Source of the DNA: Gammaproteobacteria bacterium
GTDB taxonomy: Bacteria > Pseudomonadota > Gammaproteobacteria > Pseudomonadales > Azotimanducaceae
Direction: 5' to 3'
NCBI GenBank assembly: GCA_028818795.1
Contig: JAPPND010000112.1
Location: forward strand, 1-64,000
Length of the DNA: 64,000 nt
The notes beneath the pieces were generated by a model, which saw only the letters and a list, made by a program, of their open reading frames with translations, was not told the origin of the DNA and did no database searches. How positions within the stretch are numbered: the stretch's first letter is position 1; every line of letters starts with the position of its first letter. The position numbers and the translations under genes were made by a program. Of the stretch, positions 42,264-51,450 are shown in pieces.

Positions 42264-43487
42264 ATGAGCGGCGAATCGCACAGGGTCGTCGGATTGGACA
42301 TCGGCACCAGCAAGGTGGCCGCGATCGTCGGCGAGGTATCGGCATCCGGCGATCTCGAAGTGGTCGGCATCGGCTCCCACCATTCCCGGGGCCTGAGAAA
42401 GGGCGTCGTGGTGAACATCGAGTCCACGGTGGAGGCCATCAAGCGAGCCGTCGAGGAGGCGGAGCTAATGGCCGGCTGCGAGATCGACTCGGTCTACGCC
42501 GGAATCGCCGGCAGCCATATCCGGGGCATCAACTCCCACGGCATCGTCGCGATACGTGATCGCGAGGTTTACGAGCAGGACGTGGACCGGGTGCTCGACG
42601 CGGCGCAGGCGGTGGCGATCCCCGCGGATCAGAAGGTGCTGCATACGCTCCGCCAGGAGTTCCTGGTCGACGACCAGGAGGGCGTCAAGGAACCGCTCGG
42701 GATGTCGGGCGTACGCCTGGAGGCGAAGGTGCATCTCATCACCTGCGCGGTCAATGCCGCGCAGAACATCGAGAAGTGCATCGAACGCTGCGGGCTCATG
42801 GTCAACGACATCATCCTCGAGCAACTGGCTTCGAGCATGTCAGTGCTTACCGACGACGAGCGCGACCTCGGCGCCTGCCTGGTGGACATCGGTGGCGGCA
42901 CGACCGACATTGCCGTGTTCACGAACGGGGCGATATGCCATACGGCGGTCATTCCCATCGCCGGCGATCAGGTGACCAACGACATCGCGATGGCGCTCCG
43001 GACGCCCACGCAGCACGCCGAGGAGATCAAGATCAAGCACGCCTGCGCCCTGGCCCAACTGGCACGGGCGGAGGAAACCATACAGGTTCCGGGCGCCGGT
43101 GGCCGGCCGCCGCGGGAACTGTCGCGCCAAGCGCTCGCCGAGGTCGTGGAGCCCCGCTACGAGGAACTGTTCACCCTCGTACAGGGAGAACTCAACCGTA
43201 GCGGCACCGCCGAGCTGATCGCGTCGGGCGTCGTCCTGACGGGTGGTTCGGCGAAAATGGAAGGTGTCGTGGAACTGGCGGAAGAGGTGTTTCACATGCC
43301 GGTGGACGTCGCCGCGCCAAAGCGGATCGCCGGCATCGCAGACATCGTCAGCAATCCGATCTACTCGACGGGGGTCGGTTTGCTGATGTATGGAATGGAG
43401 CAGGAAAAGGAGAGTGGCCGCCGCGGTCGCAAGACGAACCGCAGCGGCGCATTCGCGCGATTGAGGTCGTGGTTCAACGACCTCTAG
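42264..43487 (+). CDS. ftsA: Cell division protein FtsA
   Basis: A 407-residue actin-like protein. It has phosphate-1 VGLDIGTSKVAAIVGE, the SHUT/1C domain region around AGSHIRGINSHG, phosphate-2 LVDIGGGTTDIAVF and adenosine loop SGVVLTGGSAKMEGV. A basic amphipathic C-terminal helix (GAFARLRSWFNDL) is the membrane anchor. FtsA tethers FtsZ to the membrane and recruits later proteins. The start ATG 42264 is fixed by AAGGA 5 bases upstream. Confidence 0.96.
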   Translation: MSGESHRVVGLDIGTSKVAAIVGEVSASGDLEVVGIGSHHSRGLRKGVVVNIESTVEAIKRAVEEAELMAGCEIDSVYAGIAGSHIRGINSHGIVAIRDREVYEQDVDRVLDAAQAVAIPADQKVLHTLRQEFLVDDQEGVKEPLGMSGVRLEAKVHLITCAVNAAQNIEKCIERCGLMVNDIILEQLASSMSVLTDDERDLGACLVDIGGGTTDIAVFTNGAICHTAVIPIAGDQVTNDIAMALRTPTQHAEEIKIKHACALAQLARAEETIQVPGAGGRPPRELSRQALAEVVEPRYEELFTLVQGELNRSGTAELIASGVVLTGGSAKMEGVVELAEEVFHMPVDVAAPKRIAGIADIVSNPIYSTGVGLLMYGMEQEKESGRRGRKTNRSGAFARLRSWFNDL

Positions 43488-43505
43488 CGGGGGGTACCCC
43501 CATGG

Positions 43506-43571
43506 GACGAGTGATGATGACAATACGACATCGAAGCTTGACTCGGGTGGGGGCCTCTAGCCGCGGACAAG
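43506..43571 (+). repeat. dcw intergenic repeat, copy 4 (before ftsZ)
   Basis: This copy runs GACGAGTGATGATGACAATA, then CGACATCGA, TTGACTCGGGTGGGGGCCTC and CCGCGGACAAG. It is the closest relative of copy 3. A second GACAAGGA sits further on (43613-43620), immediately before the ftsZ ATG, outside the aligned part. Confidence 0.75.
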
Positions 43572-43627
43572 CAGGTTAGCGGCAGCGATGACACTCGGGT
43601 TTGAAATCATTTGACAAGGATGTGGAA

Positions 43628-44782
43628 ATGACTACGACGACCGACATGCCATTCGAGCTAGTCGACAATCCGACGCGCACCGCCGTGATCAAGGTCATCG
43701 GCGTGGGTGGCGGGGGCGGCAACGCCGTTAGGCACATGATTGCGAGCGGCGTGCAGGGCGTCGACTTCGTCGCCGCCAATACGGACTCGCAGGCGCTCGG
43801 CACTCTACAGGGGCCGACGACGCTTCAGTTGGGTGCCGAAATCACGAATGGTCTCGGTGCCGGCACAAGCCCGGAAGTGGGACGCCAATCGGCCATCGAG
43901 GATCGCGACAGGATTCACGACGTGCTGGCCGGGGCCGACATGGTATTCATCACGGCGGGCATGGGCGGCGGCACCGGGACGGGCGCGGCACCGGTCGTGG
44001 CCGAGGTCGCCAAGGAGATCGGCGCATTGGCCGTCGCCGTGGTGACCAAGCCGTTCGAATTCGAGAACCGCACGAAGGTCGCGGAACAGGGCATCGTCGA
44101 ACTGTCACAGCATGTCGACTCCGTGATCGCCATATCCAACGACCGGCTACCTTCCGTGTTCGACGACGAAGCCACGATGGACCAGGCCTTCGCCGCAGTG
44201 GACGACGTGCTGCTGGGTGCCGTCAGAGGCATCTCGGACATCATCATCAGGCCGGGCCGCATCAACGTCGACTTCGCGGACGTTCGCACGGTGATGTCGG
44301 AGCGAGGCATGGCGATCATGGGTACCGGCCAGGCGTCGGGCGACAACCGCGCACGCGACGCCATCGACGAGGCGGTCAACAGCCCGCTCCTGGAAGACGT
44401 GGACCTGCGCGGCGCAAGAGGCGTCGTGGTGAACATAACGACGGCCCCAAGCGTTGGCATCCGCGAATTCCAGGAGATCGGAAATTCGGTTCGGGACCTG
44501 GCCTCGAAGGGGGCAACCGTCGTGATCGGCACGGTGAGCGACGATACGCTCGGCGACGAGATGCGGATAACGGTCGTGGCGACCGGTCTCGGCAACGCCA
44601 AATCGGAATCCGCAGAACCGTCGCCTTCCCTGCGCAATCCGATCGGCGTGACCAACTACCGAGACCTGGATCGACCCACCGTTATGCGCAACAACCCCAA
44701 GGAGGAGGCGGCCACAAGGCAGGTGCCCGCGGATCCCGACTACCTCGACATCCCGGCATTCCTGCGTCGACAGGCGGACTAG
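43628..44782 (+). CDS. ftsZ: Cell division GTPase FtsZ
   Basis: A 384-residue tubulin homologue. It has IGVGGGGGNAVRHM at the nucleotide site, the tubulin signature GMGGGTGTGAAPVVAE, and the T7 loop RPGRINVDFADVRTVM. A linker leads to the C-terminal peptide YLDIPAFLRRQAD that binds FtsA and ZipA. It forms the division ring. ATG 43628 is preferred because AAGGA (43616-43620) lies 7 bases upstream; TTG 43601 in the same frame would add nine unconserved residues. Confidence 0.97.
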   Translation: MTTTTDMPFELVDNPTRTAVIKVIGVGGGGGNAVRHMIASGVQGVDFVAANTDSQALGTLQGPTTLQLGAEITNGLGAGTSPEVGRQSAIEDRDRIHDVLAGADMVFITAGMGGGTGTGAAPVVAEVAKEIGALAVAVVTKPFEFENRTKVAEQGIVELSQHVDSVIAISNDRLPSVFDDEATMDQAFAAVDDVLLGAVRGISDIIIRPGRINVDFADVRTVMSERGMAIMGTGQASGDNRARDAIDEAVNSPLLEDVDLRGARGVVVNITTAPSVGIREFQEIGNSVRDLASKGATVVIGTVSDDTLGDEMRITVVATGLGNAKSESAEPSPSLRNPIGVTNYRDLDRPTVMRNNPKEEAATRQVPADPDYLDIPAFLRRQAD

Positions 44783-45105
44783 ATGTTGCTGTCCGCGGCA
44801 AAAGGCTCCCGCTCGAGTCGCGCCTCGATGCCGTATGGTCGTCTTCATTCGTCGGGCCGTGTGCCGCCGCTGGCTGTCCCAAAAATCCAGTCGATACAAA
44901 CTGTTACAAAAGTTCGGCAGTAGCGGTTCGAACCGATTGCTAATATTCGGTGGCCGGCGCGGTGGTCTGTGCGCGGGGTTTGGATGATGCCGCCGTAGGG
45001 CGACCGACGACGGCGTGGCCAAGCCATCGAACTGGACCACCTGGCTCGGCGCCCGGGCGTTGGGGACGCCCGGAACGTAGAACACACCTGTACGGCGGGC
45101 GCCAG
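44783..45105. other. ftsZ-lpxC spacer with inverted repeat copy
   Basis: These 323 bases hold the inverted repeat copy (44791-44854) and a short AT-rich patch (about 44880-44946, with GATACAAACTGTTACAAAAG and CTAATATTC) that may contain the lpxC promoter, although no well-spaced -35/-10 pair is obvious. No gene is supported. Confidence 0.5.
44791..44854 (-). repeat. dcw intergenic repeat, copy 5 (inverted, after ftsZ)
   Basis: Read on the minus strand this is GACGAATGAAGACGACCATA, CGGCATCGA, GACTCGAGCGGGAGCC and TTTTGCCGCGGAC. It matches copies 2-4 but points the other way. It begins 8 bases after the ftsZ stop, so an ftsZ transcript would carry copies 4 and 5 as complementary ends. Confidence 0.75.
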
Positions 45106-45993
45106 TTGATAAGACAAAGAACGCTAGCAAGCACGGTGCACGCGAAGGGGGTCGGGCTGCACACCGGCCAGGAAGTCGACCTGACCATCCGCCCGATGCA
45201 CCCGGACGCGGGCATCGTGTTTCGGCGTTGCGACCTAGGTTGCAGTTTCGAGGCGAAGGCGCAGAACGTCGTCGATACGCAACTTGCGACGACCCTTGGC
45301 GACGACGACGTGCGGATTTCCACGATCGAACACTTGATGGCGACCTTCGCGGGCTTGGGCATCGACAATGCCGAGGTCGATGTAAGCGGCTCGGAGTTGC
45401 CGATCATGGACGGCAGCGCCGCACCATTCGTTCGACTCATCCGGGCGGCGGGCGTCGAAGAGCAGCCGGCACCGAAACGCTTCCTGCGGGTCACGCGGGA
45501 GGTGAGTTGGACGGATGGGGACGCGGTCACCGCTCTCTCGCCGCACGACGGGTTCCGGCTCGAGTACACGATGAACTACGATCATCCGTACTTCGTGGGG
45601 CTCTGCCAGCATGCGACGGTGGATTTCTCTTCGCGGGCGTTCATTCGCGACATCAGCCGGGCCCGCACGTTCGGTTTCCTGTCGGACATCGAACGGCTAC
45701 GCGCCATGGACCTGGTGCGTGGCGGCAGTTTGGACAATGCCGTGGTCGTCGTCGACGACGGCGTGCTCAACGACGAGGGACTGCGCTGCGAGGACGAGTT
45801 CGTCAAGCACAAGATCCTCGATGCGATCGGAGATCTCTACGTTGCCGGCCATCCGATCATTGGCGCGTTTTCCGGCTACCAATCCGGTCACGGGTCGAAC
45901 AACGGCTTGGTCAGGCAGCTGCTGGCCGATCCGGGTAGCTATCGGTCCGTCACATTCGAAAACGGTTGCCGGCCGCCGATCAGCCTGGCATGA
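45106..45993 (+). CDS. lpxC: UDP-3-O-acyl-GlcNAc deacetylase LpxC
   Basis: A 295-residue zinc enzyme. It opens IRQRTLASTVHAKGVGLHTG, which aligns with the Escherichia coli N terminus (MIKQRTL). The zinc ligands are H76 in STIEHLMATF, and H235 and D239 in KHKILDAIGDLY, each three positions less than in Escherichia coli. GSELPIMDGSAAPF and RARTFGF are standard. LpxC carries out the committed step of lipid A synthesis. The only start that fits the family is TTG 45106, with no strong ribosome binding site, suggesting weak or regulated translation. Confidence 0.95.
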   Translation: MIRQRTLASTVHAKGVGLHTGQEVDLTIRPMHPDAGIVFRRCDLGCSFEAKAQNVVDTQLATTLGDDDVRISTIEHLMATFAGLGIDNAEVDVSGSELPIMDGSAAPFVRLIRAAGVEEQPAPKRFLRVTREVSWTDGDAVTALSPHDGFRLEYTMNYDHPYFVGLCQHATVDFSSRAFIRDISRARTFGFLSDIERLRAMDLVRGGSLDNAVVVVDDGVLNDEGLRCEDEFVKHKILDAIGDLYVAGHPIIGAFSGYQSGHGSNNGLVRQLLADPGSYRSVTFENGCRPPISLA

Positions 45994-46091
45994 AACGAAC
46001 GCGAACGGGAGCATCGCGACCGGTTGCGTTCGGTTCATGCGAGTTTCCACCCCAGGTGCCGGGTCGCGGACGCGCAAGGAACAACGGAGCT

Positions 46092-46168
46092 GTAGGGGAC
46101 GGGCTTGTCCCGTCCCGTTGCACTGGAGCCGTACGTCCGGCACGGGCGACCACAAGGGTCGCCCCTAC
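46092..46168. repeat. Dispersed hairpin repeat, double unit
   Basis: Two hairpins, GGACGGG-CTTGT-CCCGTCC (46097-46115) and GGGCGACC-ACAAG-GGTCGCCC (46144-46164), are enclosed by GTAGGGG (46092-46098) and CCCCTAC (46162-46168). Related units are at 13561, 58082 and 63822. The surrounding lpxC-VOC gap (45994-46327) has no gene. Confidence 0.7.
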
Positions 46169-46181
46169 GAATTGACCATCT

Positions 46182-46213
46182 ATTCAACGGGTTGCGGATT
46201 TGTTCCATGGAAG
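46182..46213. repeat. Second dispersed repeat, copy A
   Basis: ATTCAACGGGTTGCGGATTT followed by GTTCCATGG recurs at 58139-58172 as ATTCAACGGGTTGGGGATTT followed by GTTCCACGG. In both places it lies just after a GTAGGGG-type hairpin, so the two elements travel together. Confidence 0.65.
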
Positions 46214-46327
46214 GCCGGTGTGGCTGGTACGGAGGCGGGTCGGCGCACAGCGGATGGCGAAGGCGCCTCCTTCGGACGCGGCCGAACCGGCTATGGGGCG
46301 CTCGCCTGAAACAGGCGCCGACGGAAG

Positions 46328-46702
46328 TCAACCCCAGTCGGACTTGCACACGCAGATCGCGTAGCCGTTGGGATCCCGAACGGTGAACTCGGTCATGCGG
46401 GCCTGTTGGTTGTATTGAAGGTCGCTGACGACTTCGATGCCCAACTCCCGGGCACGGTTCAGCGCGGCGTCCGGATCCTCGACGTGAACGAAGACGATGA
46501 CACCGTGGCCGAGCGGGTTGCCGGTGGCCACCCCATGGTCGTGATCCGCGTCTATCTCGTGGAGTTCGAGGAGCAGCGTGTCTCCGTCCATCAGCATCTC
46601 GAACTCAGATCCGCCATGTCCGGACTGCATGCCGAGGAAGTCCTGGTACCACCGGGACGTCGCGACCACGTCCTTGGCGAACAACATCGTGTCTGTGCGC
46701 AT
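46328..46702 (-). CDS. VOC (glyoxalase/bleomycin resistance) family protein
   Basis: A 124-residue single-domain protein with the paired beta-alpha-beta-beta-beta units of the vicinal oxygen chelate fold: LFAKDVVATSRWYQDFLGMQ at the start, and MTEFTVRDPNGYAICVCKS at the end. The final FTVRDPNGYAI carries the usual last metal-side residue. VOC proteins act as isomerases, dioxygenases or antibiotic-binding proteins; the substrate cannot be read here. It is a single gene, divergent from the tcuA-putA pair. Confidence 0.8.
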   Translation of the reverse strand: MRTDTMLFAKDVVATSRWYQDFLGMQSGHGGSEFEMLMDGDTLLLELHEIDADHDHGVATGNPLGHGVIVFVHVEDPDAALNRARELGIEVVSDLQYNQQARMTEFTVRDPNGYAICVCKSDWG

Positions 46703-46811
46703 CGGTCTCTTCTCCGTGGGTTTGCCGTGCGAGAGCTTCGAAGTCTAACCGCTTGCAGGGGCTCTCCGGGGTTCGCATAGTTGCGCTCCCCGACACCGGA
46801 CGAGGATAGCC

Positions 46812-48293
46812 GTGCCCCACGTCGTCGTGATCGGCGGCGGTAACGCCGCGTTGGTCGCCGCCATAGCCGCTAGGGAGCGCGGTGCGGAGGTCACCGTGCT
46901 GGAACGGGCGCCGTACGCTCTGCGAGGCGGCAATTCGCGCTTCACCGCGGGCGCGATGCGTACCGTCTACGGCGGGGTGGACGATCTGCGTCGCCTGATG
47001 CCGGAACTCACCGAGGCCGAAGTCCGACGTGCGGATTTCGGCACCTATACCAGGGAGCGCTTCTACGACGACCTGGGCCGCGTGACGGACTACCGCGCCG
47101 ACCCCGAGCTTGCCGAACGCCTCATCCACTCGAGTTTCGAGGTGCTGTGCTGGATGCGCGAGAAGGGTGTGCGTTTTCTGCCGCTCTACGGGCGGCAGTC
47201 GTTCGAGATCGACGGGAAGGTGCGTTTCTGGGGCGGCGTCACCGTCGAAGCCTGGGGCGGCGGGCCCGGACTGATCGATTCGTTGACGGACATCGCCCGG
47301 AAATCGGGGGTCGAGATTCGCTACGGCACCCACGCCAGCGGACTCGAAGGAACACCGGACGGTTTCGAAATCCGCCTCGGGAGTGCGCCCGAAGCGCCTC
47401 GCCTCCATGCCAACGCCGTGGTGCTCGCCTGTGGCGGCTTCGAGTCCAACCCGGCTTGGCGGGCGCGCTACCTCGGCCCGGGGTGGGATCTCGCCAAGGT
47501 CCGGGGGACACGGTTCAACACCGGCGACGGCATACGGATGGCGGTCGGCATCGGCGCGGCGACCAGGGGCAACTTTTCGGGTTGCCATGCGGTCGCATGG
47601 GATATGAACGCACCCGAATTCGGCGACCTGGACGTGGGCGACAACTTCCAGAAGCACTCCTACCCGTTCGGCATCGTGGTGAACCGCGACGGACTCCGCT
47701 TCCTGGACGAGGGGGCCGACTACCGCAACTACACCTATGCGCGCTACGGACGCGAGATACTGAACCAGCCGGGTCAGTGCGCTTGGCAGCTATTCGATGC
47801 CAAGGTCGCCCACCTGCTGCGCGACGAGTACCGCGTCGGCAAGGTGACCAAGGCCGCGGCGGACAGCATCGAGGCATTGGCGGAGAGGATCGCGTCGACC
47901 GAGACGATGGATGCCGGGGCATTGGTGGCGGAGGTCGCCCGGTTCAACGCCGCAGTCGACACCGAGACGCCTTTCGATCCGGCGGTGAAGGACGGTCGCG
48001 GCACGGTCGGCCTCGCCGTGCCGAAATCGAATTGGGCGAACCGTCTGGACACGCCGCCCTTCGAAGCCTACGGCGTCACCTGCGGCATTACGTTCACCTT
48101 CGGGGGCTTGGCGGTCGATGCCGAAGCCCGGGTGCTGGCCGAGGACGGCTCGCCGATTCCGCGTTTGTTCGCAGCCGGCGAACTGGTGGGCGGGCTCTAC
48201 TATTTCAACTATCCCGGCGGCACCGGGCTGACCGCGGGAGCGGTGTTCGGACGAACCGCAGGCCACAATGCCAGCCTTGTCGGAACCCCCTGA
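46812..48293 (+). CDS. tcuA: FAD-dependent tricarballylate dehydrogenase-like (TcuA)
   Basis: A 493-residue flavoprotein of the fumarate reductase/succinate dehydrogenase flavin family. It has the FAD dinucleotide fold VVVIGGGNAALVAAIAARER, the ADP-binding ERAPYALRGGNSRFTAGAM, GDGIRMAVGIGA, and a C-terminal FAAGELVGGLYYFNYPGGTG. Its length and the NSRFTAGAMR block match TcuA, which oxidises tricarballylate to aconitate. The TcuB electron-transfer and TcuC transporter genes are not adjacent, so the physiological substrate is uncertain. The stop lies within a few bases of the putA start. Confidence 0.82.
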   Translation: MPHVVVIGGGNAALVAAIAARERGAEVTVLERAPYALRGGNSRFTAGAMRTVYGGVDDLRRLMPELTEAEVRRADFGTYTRERFYDDLGRVTDYRADPELAERLIHSSFEVLCWMREKGVRFLPLYGRQSFEIDGKVRFWGGVTVEAWGGGPGLIDSLTDIARKSGVEIRYGTHASGLEGTPDGFEIRLGSAPEAPRLHANAVVLACGGFESNPAWRARYLGPGWDLAKVRGTRFNTGDGIRMAVGIGAATRGNFSGCHAVAWDMNAPEFGDLDVGDNFQKHSYPFGIVVNRDGLRFLDEGADYRNYTYARYGREILNQPGQCAWQLFDAKVAHLLRDEYRVGKVTKAAADSIEALAERIASTETMDAGALVAEVARFNAAVDTETPFDPAVKDGRGTVGLAVPKSNWANRLDTPPFEAYGVTCGITFTFGGLAVDAEARVLAEDGSPIPRLFAAGELVGGLYYFNYPGGTGLTAGAVFGRTAGHNASLVGTP

Positions 48294-51279
48294 CATGACC
48301 GGCGAATGGGCGGCAATCGTGAGTGCGGGCGAACAGCCCGAGCGCGATGCCGTGCGCGCCCGGCTCGAGGAGGTGCCGTTCACCTACGCCGAGCGGCAAC
48401 GGGTGCTCAAGGCGGCGCGGCGGTTGGTTGAAGGCTGTCGTCGGCGGGCCGACGAACGTTCGCTGCTGGATCTGTTTCTTCAGGAATACGGGTTGTCGAA
48501 CGAGGAGGGGATCGCCCTGCTGTGCATCAGCGAGGCGCTGCTCCGAATACCTGACGACGAGACCGCCGAAGCGCTCATCGCCGAGAAGATTGGTACGGCC
48601 AACTGGGCGGAACACGTTGGACTCTCCGACTCCGTGTTCTTGAACGCATCGACGTGGGCGTTGATGCTGACCGGCAATGTCATCGGTCTTGGCGACGACG
48701 TCACGGCCGACGTCGGGGGATGGATCAACCGGTTGGCAGGTCGCGTCGGCGAGTCCGTGGCCCGGGCCGCCATGTCGCGGGCGGTGCGGATCGTCGGTGG
48801 CGAGTTCGTTCAGGGTCGCACCATCGAGGAGGCGCTGGCCAGGGAACGTTCGAACGACGGGGCGCTTTCTTCCTTCGACATGCTCGGCGAAGGCGCACGA
48901 ACCTACGAAGACGCGGCCCGTTACACGGAATCTTATCGGCGGGCGATCCATGCCGTCGGAAACGCAAACCCGGAAGCGACGCCGACCGGCGCAGCGGGGA
49001 TTTCCATCAAGCTCTCGGCATTGCATCCGCGCTACGAGCCGTTGCAGCGCGAACGGGTGCTCGAGGAACTCGGGCCGACGGTGCTCGACCTTGCCCGGGA
49101 GGCCGCGCAGCGCAACATCCACTTGACCGTGGACGCCGAGGAGGCCGAGCGCCTCGAATTGTCCCTCGTGCTATTCGAACGCCTCGCCCGGGCGCCGGAG
49201 CTCGACGGATGGGCGGGACTTGGTCTCGCCGTGCAGGCGTATTCCAAACGGGCGCTTGCGGTGATCGATTGGCTGGACTCCCTGGGCAGGCCGCTGATGG
49301 TGCGCCTTGTGAAGGGCGCCTACTGGGATACCGAGATCAAACGGGCCCAGGTCGAGGGCCTAGGCTACTACCCGGTCTACACCCGCAAGGCATCCACGGA
49401 TCTCGCCTACCTAGCTTGCGCAGCGCGTCTTTTCGATTGCCGCCACATCTATCCGCAGTTCGCCACGCACAACGCGCACACCCTGGCGGCGGTCCTGGAA
49501 CTCGCTCGAAGCGCTTCGGGACCCTACGAGTTCCAGCGTCTGCACGGCATGGGCGAACTGCTCTACGACGAGGCGCGACGGTGTTTCGACGACCTGCCGC
49601 CGGTTCGGGTCTACGCACCGGTCGGCGCGCACAAGGACCTGCTCGCCTACCTGGTGCGGCGGCTTCTCGAGAACGGCGCGAACTCGTCGTTCGTCAACCG
49701 GTTCCTGGACGACACCATCGACGTGGACGAACTGGTGCGCGACCCGCTCGAGGTCGTTGCGGACTACGCTGGAGCACCCCACCCCCGGATCCCGTCGCCC
49801 CCCGACCTCTATGGCGACCGCCGGAACTCCGCCGGATTGGACCTGGGTCAGCGCAACCGGGTGGATGAACTCCTTGAAGCGGCAGTGTCCTCGGAGGCGC
49901 CCGACGACGTGCTAAAGGCCGACGTCGACGCGGGGTTTCGCCGTGCCGTGGCGGCATATCCGGCCTGGGAAGCAACGCCGGCCGCATCACGCCGCGAATG
50001 TCTCGAGCGGCTCGCGGATCTGATCGAGGCGAATCGGTCGCGTTTCGTCGCGTTGATGGCCGAGGAGGCGGGCAAGACGTTGGTCGACGCCGTCGCTGAG
50101 GTCCGGGAAGCTGCCGATTTCTGCCGCTACTACGGCGCGGAATGCGAACGCCTGTTTGCAGGTGGGCAGGTCTTGCAGGGCCCGACCGGCGAGTCGAATA
50201 CGCTGCAAATGCACGGCCGCGGCGTGTTCGCCTGCATCTCGCCCTGGAACTTCCCGCTGGCGATTTTCACGGGCCAGGTCGTTGCGGCACTCGCGGCGGG
50301 CAATGCGGTCGTCGCCAAGCCGGCACCCCAGACGCCGCGCATCGCCGCCGCGGCCGTGGAACTGATGCATGAGGCGGGCGTCCCGGAGAACGCTGTGCGA
50401 TTGGTCTGCGGAGGCGTGGACACCGGCGCGGCCGTTGTCGCCAACGGCTCGGTCGCCGGTGTTGCCTTCACGGGTTCGACGGCGACCGCCAAGTCCATCC
50501 AGCGCTCGCTCGCCGACAAGGACGGCCCTGTCGTTCCGCTCATCGCCGAGACCGGTGGGCAGAACGCGATGGTCGTGGACTCGACGGCATTGCCCGAACA
50601 GGTGGTCGACGATGCCGTGGCGTCGGCATTCCGGTCGGCGGGGCAGCGCTGCTCGTCGCTGCGCGTGCTCTACGTCCAGGAGGACATCGCCGAACATCTG
50701 ATCGCGATGATCGTCGGTGCCATGCGCACGCTTGTGATCGGCGATCCGGCGGACCCGGCGACCGATGTGGGACCGGTGATTGACCGAGCGGCGTTGCACA
50801 GGCTCGAGGCCCACGTCGAGGCGATGAGCGACAAGGTCGTCTACCAGTGCGAGATTCCACCGGGGCTCGAGGGATGCTTTATGGGTCCGACCCTGATCGA
50901 AGTCGGTTCCATCGCAGAGCTTCACGAGGAGCGTTTCGGTCCGATCCTGCACGTCGCACGTTTCGCGGCCCCGCGCCTCGATCGTGCGCTCGCCGACATC
51001 CAGAACGCAGGCTACGGTCTGACGCTCGGCATCCACTCGCGCATCCATCGGTGCGCGGAAGACGTGATGGCCACGGTCAAGGTGGGCAATACCTACGTCA
51101 ATCGCGACATGATTGGAGCGACTGTCGGGGTGCAGCCGTTCGGCGGCGAAGGACTGTCCGGGACCGGTCCCAAAGCCGGCGGCCCGAACTACCTGGCGCG
51201 GTTCGCCGTCGAGCGCACGGTGACCTGGAACACGACCGCCACCGGCGGCAATGCGGAATTGCTGAGTCTCCCGGATTGA
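48268..51279 (+). CDS. putA: Bifunctional proline utilisation protein PutA
   Basis: A 1003-residue protein. The N-terminal half is proline dehydrogenase (LVKGAYWDTEIKRAQ, YPVYTRKASTDLAYLACA, FATHNAHTLAAV). The C-terminal half is delta1-pyrroline-5-carboxylate dehydrogenase, with ISPWNFPLAIFTGQ, the NAD-site FTGSTATAK, the catalytic C795 in SAGQRCSSLRV and VGVQPFGGEGLSGTGPKAGG. It turns proline into glutamate. There is no ribbon-helix-helix DNA-binding domain at the front, so it is an enzyme only, of the short PutA type. ATG 48268 overlaps tcuA; ATG 48295, two bases after the tcuA stop, is an alternative. Confidence 0.93.
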   Translation: MPALSEPPDMTGEWAAIVSAGEQPERDAVRARLEEVPFTYAERQRVLKAARRLVEGCRRRADERSLLDLFLQEYGLSNEEGIALLCISEALLRIPDDETAEALIAEKIGTANWAEHVGLSDSVFLNASTWALMLTGNVIGLGDDVTADVGGWINRLAGRVGESVARAAMSRAVRIVGGEFVQGRTIEEALARERSNDGALSSFDMLGEGARTYEDAARYTESYRRAIHAVGNANPEATPTGAAGISIKLSALHPRYEPLQRERVLEELGPTVLDLAREAAQRNIHLTVDAEEAERLELSLVLFERLARAPELDGWAGLGLAVQAYSKRALAVIDWLDSLGRPLMVRLVKGAYWDTEIKRAQVEGLGYYPVYTRKASTDLAYLACAARLFDCRHIYPQFATHNAHTLAAVLELARSASGPYEFQRLHGMGELLYDEARRCFDDLPPVRVYAPVGAHKDLLAYLVRRLLENGANSSFVNRFLDDTIDVDELVRDPLEVVADYAGAPHPRIPSPPDLYGDRRNSAGLDLGQRNRVDELLEAAVSSEAPDDVLKADVDAGFRRAVAAYPAWEATPAASRRECLERLADLIEANRSRFVALMAEEAGKTLVDAVAEVREAADFCRYYGAECERLFAGGQVLQGPTGESNTLQMHGRGVFACISPWNFPLAIFTGQVVAALAAGNAVVAKPAPQTPRIAAAAVELMHEAGVPENAVRLVCGGVDTGAAVVANGSVAGVAFTGSTATAKSIQRSLADKDGPVVPLIAETGGQNAMVVDSTALPEQVVDDAVASAFRSAGQRCSSLRVLYVQEDIAEHLIAMIVGAMRTLVIGDPADPATDVGPVIDRAALHRLEAHVEAMSDKVVYQCEIPPGLEGCFMGPTLIEVGSIAELHEERFGPILHVARFAAPRLDRALADIQNAGYGLTLGIHSRIHRCAEDVMATVKVGNTYVNRDMIGATVGVQPFGGEGLSGTGPKAGGPNYLARFAVERTVTWNTTATGGNAELLSLPD

Positions 51280-51297
51280 CTTCGTCGCGGGGCGGTC

Positions 51298-51450
51298 CTA
51301 GGCCGGCGCCTGCTGCGGGCCGGGCAGCGTCAGTTCGCCAAGACGTCCGCGCACTTCGCCCCGGAACTCGGCGAGCTGGCGCGTCAACGATTGATGGTCC
51401 TTGGCCAACTCGTCGACCTTCCTGTCGAGCTTGTCGACCTTCCGAACCCG
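51298..51450 (-). pseudogene. Out-of-frame coiled-coil gene fragment
   Basis: In the frame offset from the amidohydrolase, the minus strand reads KVDKLDRKVDELAKDHQSL, then TRQLAEFRGEVRGRLGEL, and stops at 51298. The heptad pattern is clear and ends in a Gly-Pro tail. No start codon precedes it; the frame runs back into the antisense-like part of the amidohydrolase. It looks like the 3' end of another gene joined to the amidohydrolase gene out of frame. Confidence 0.4.
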
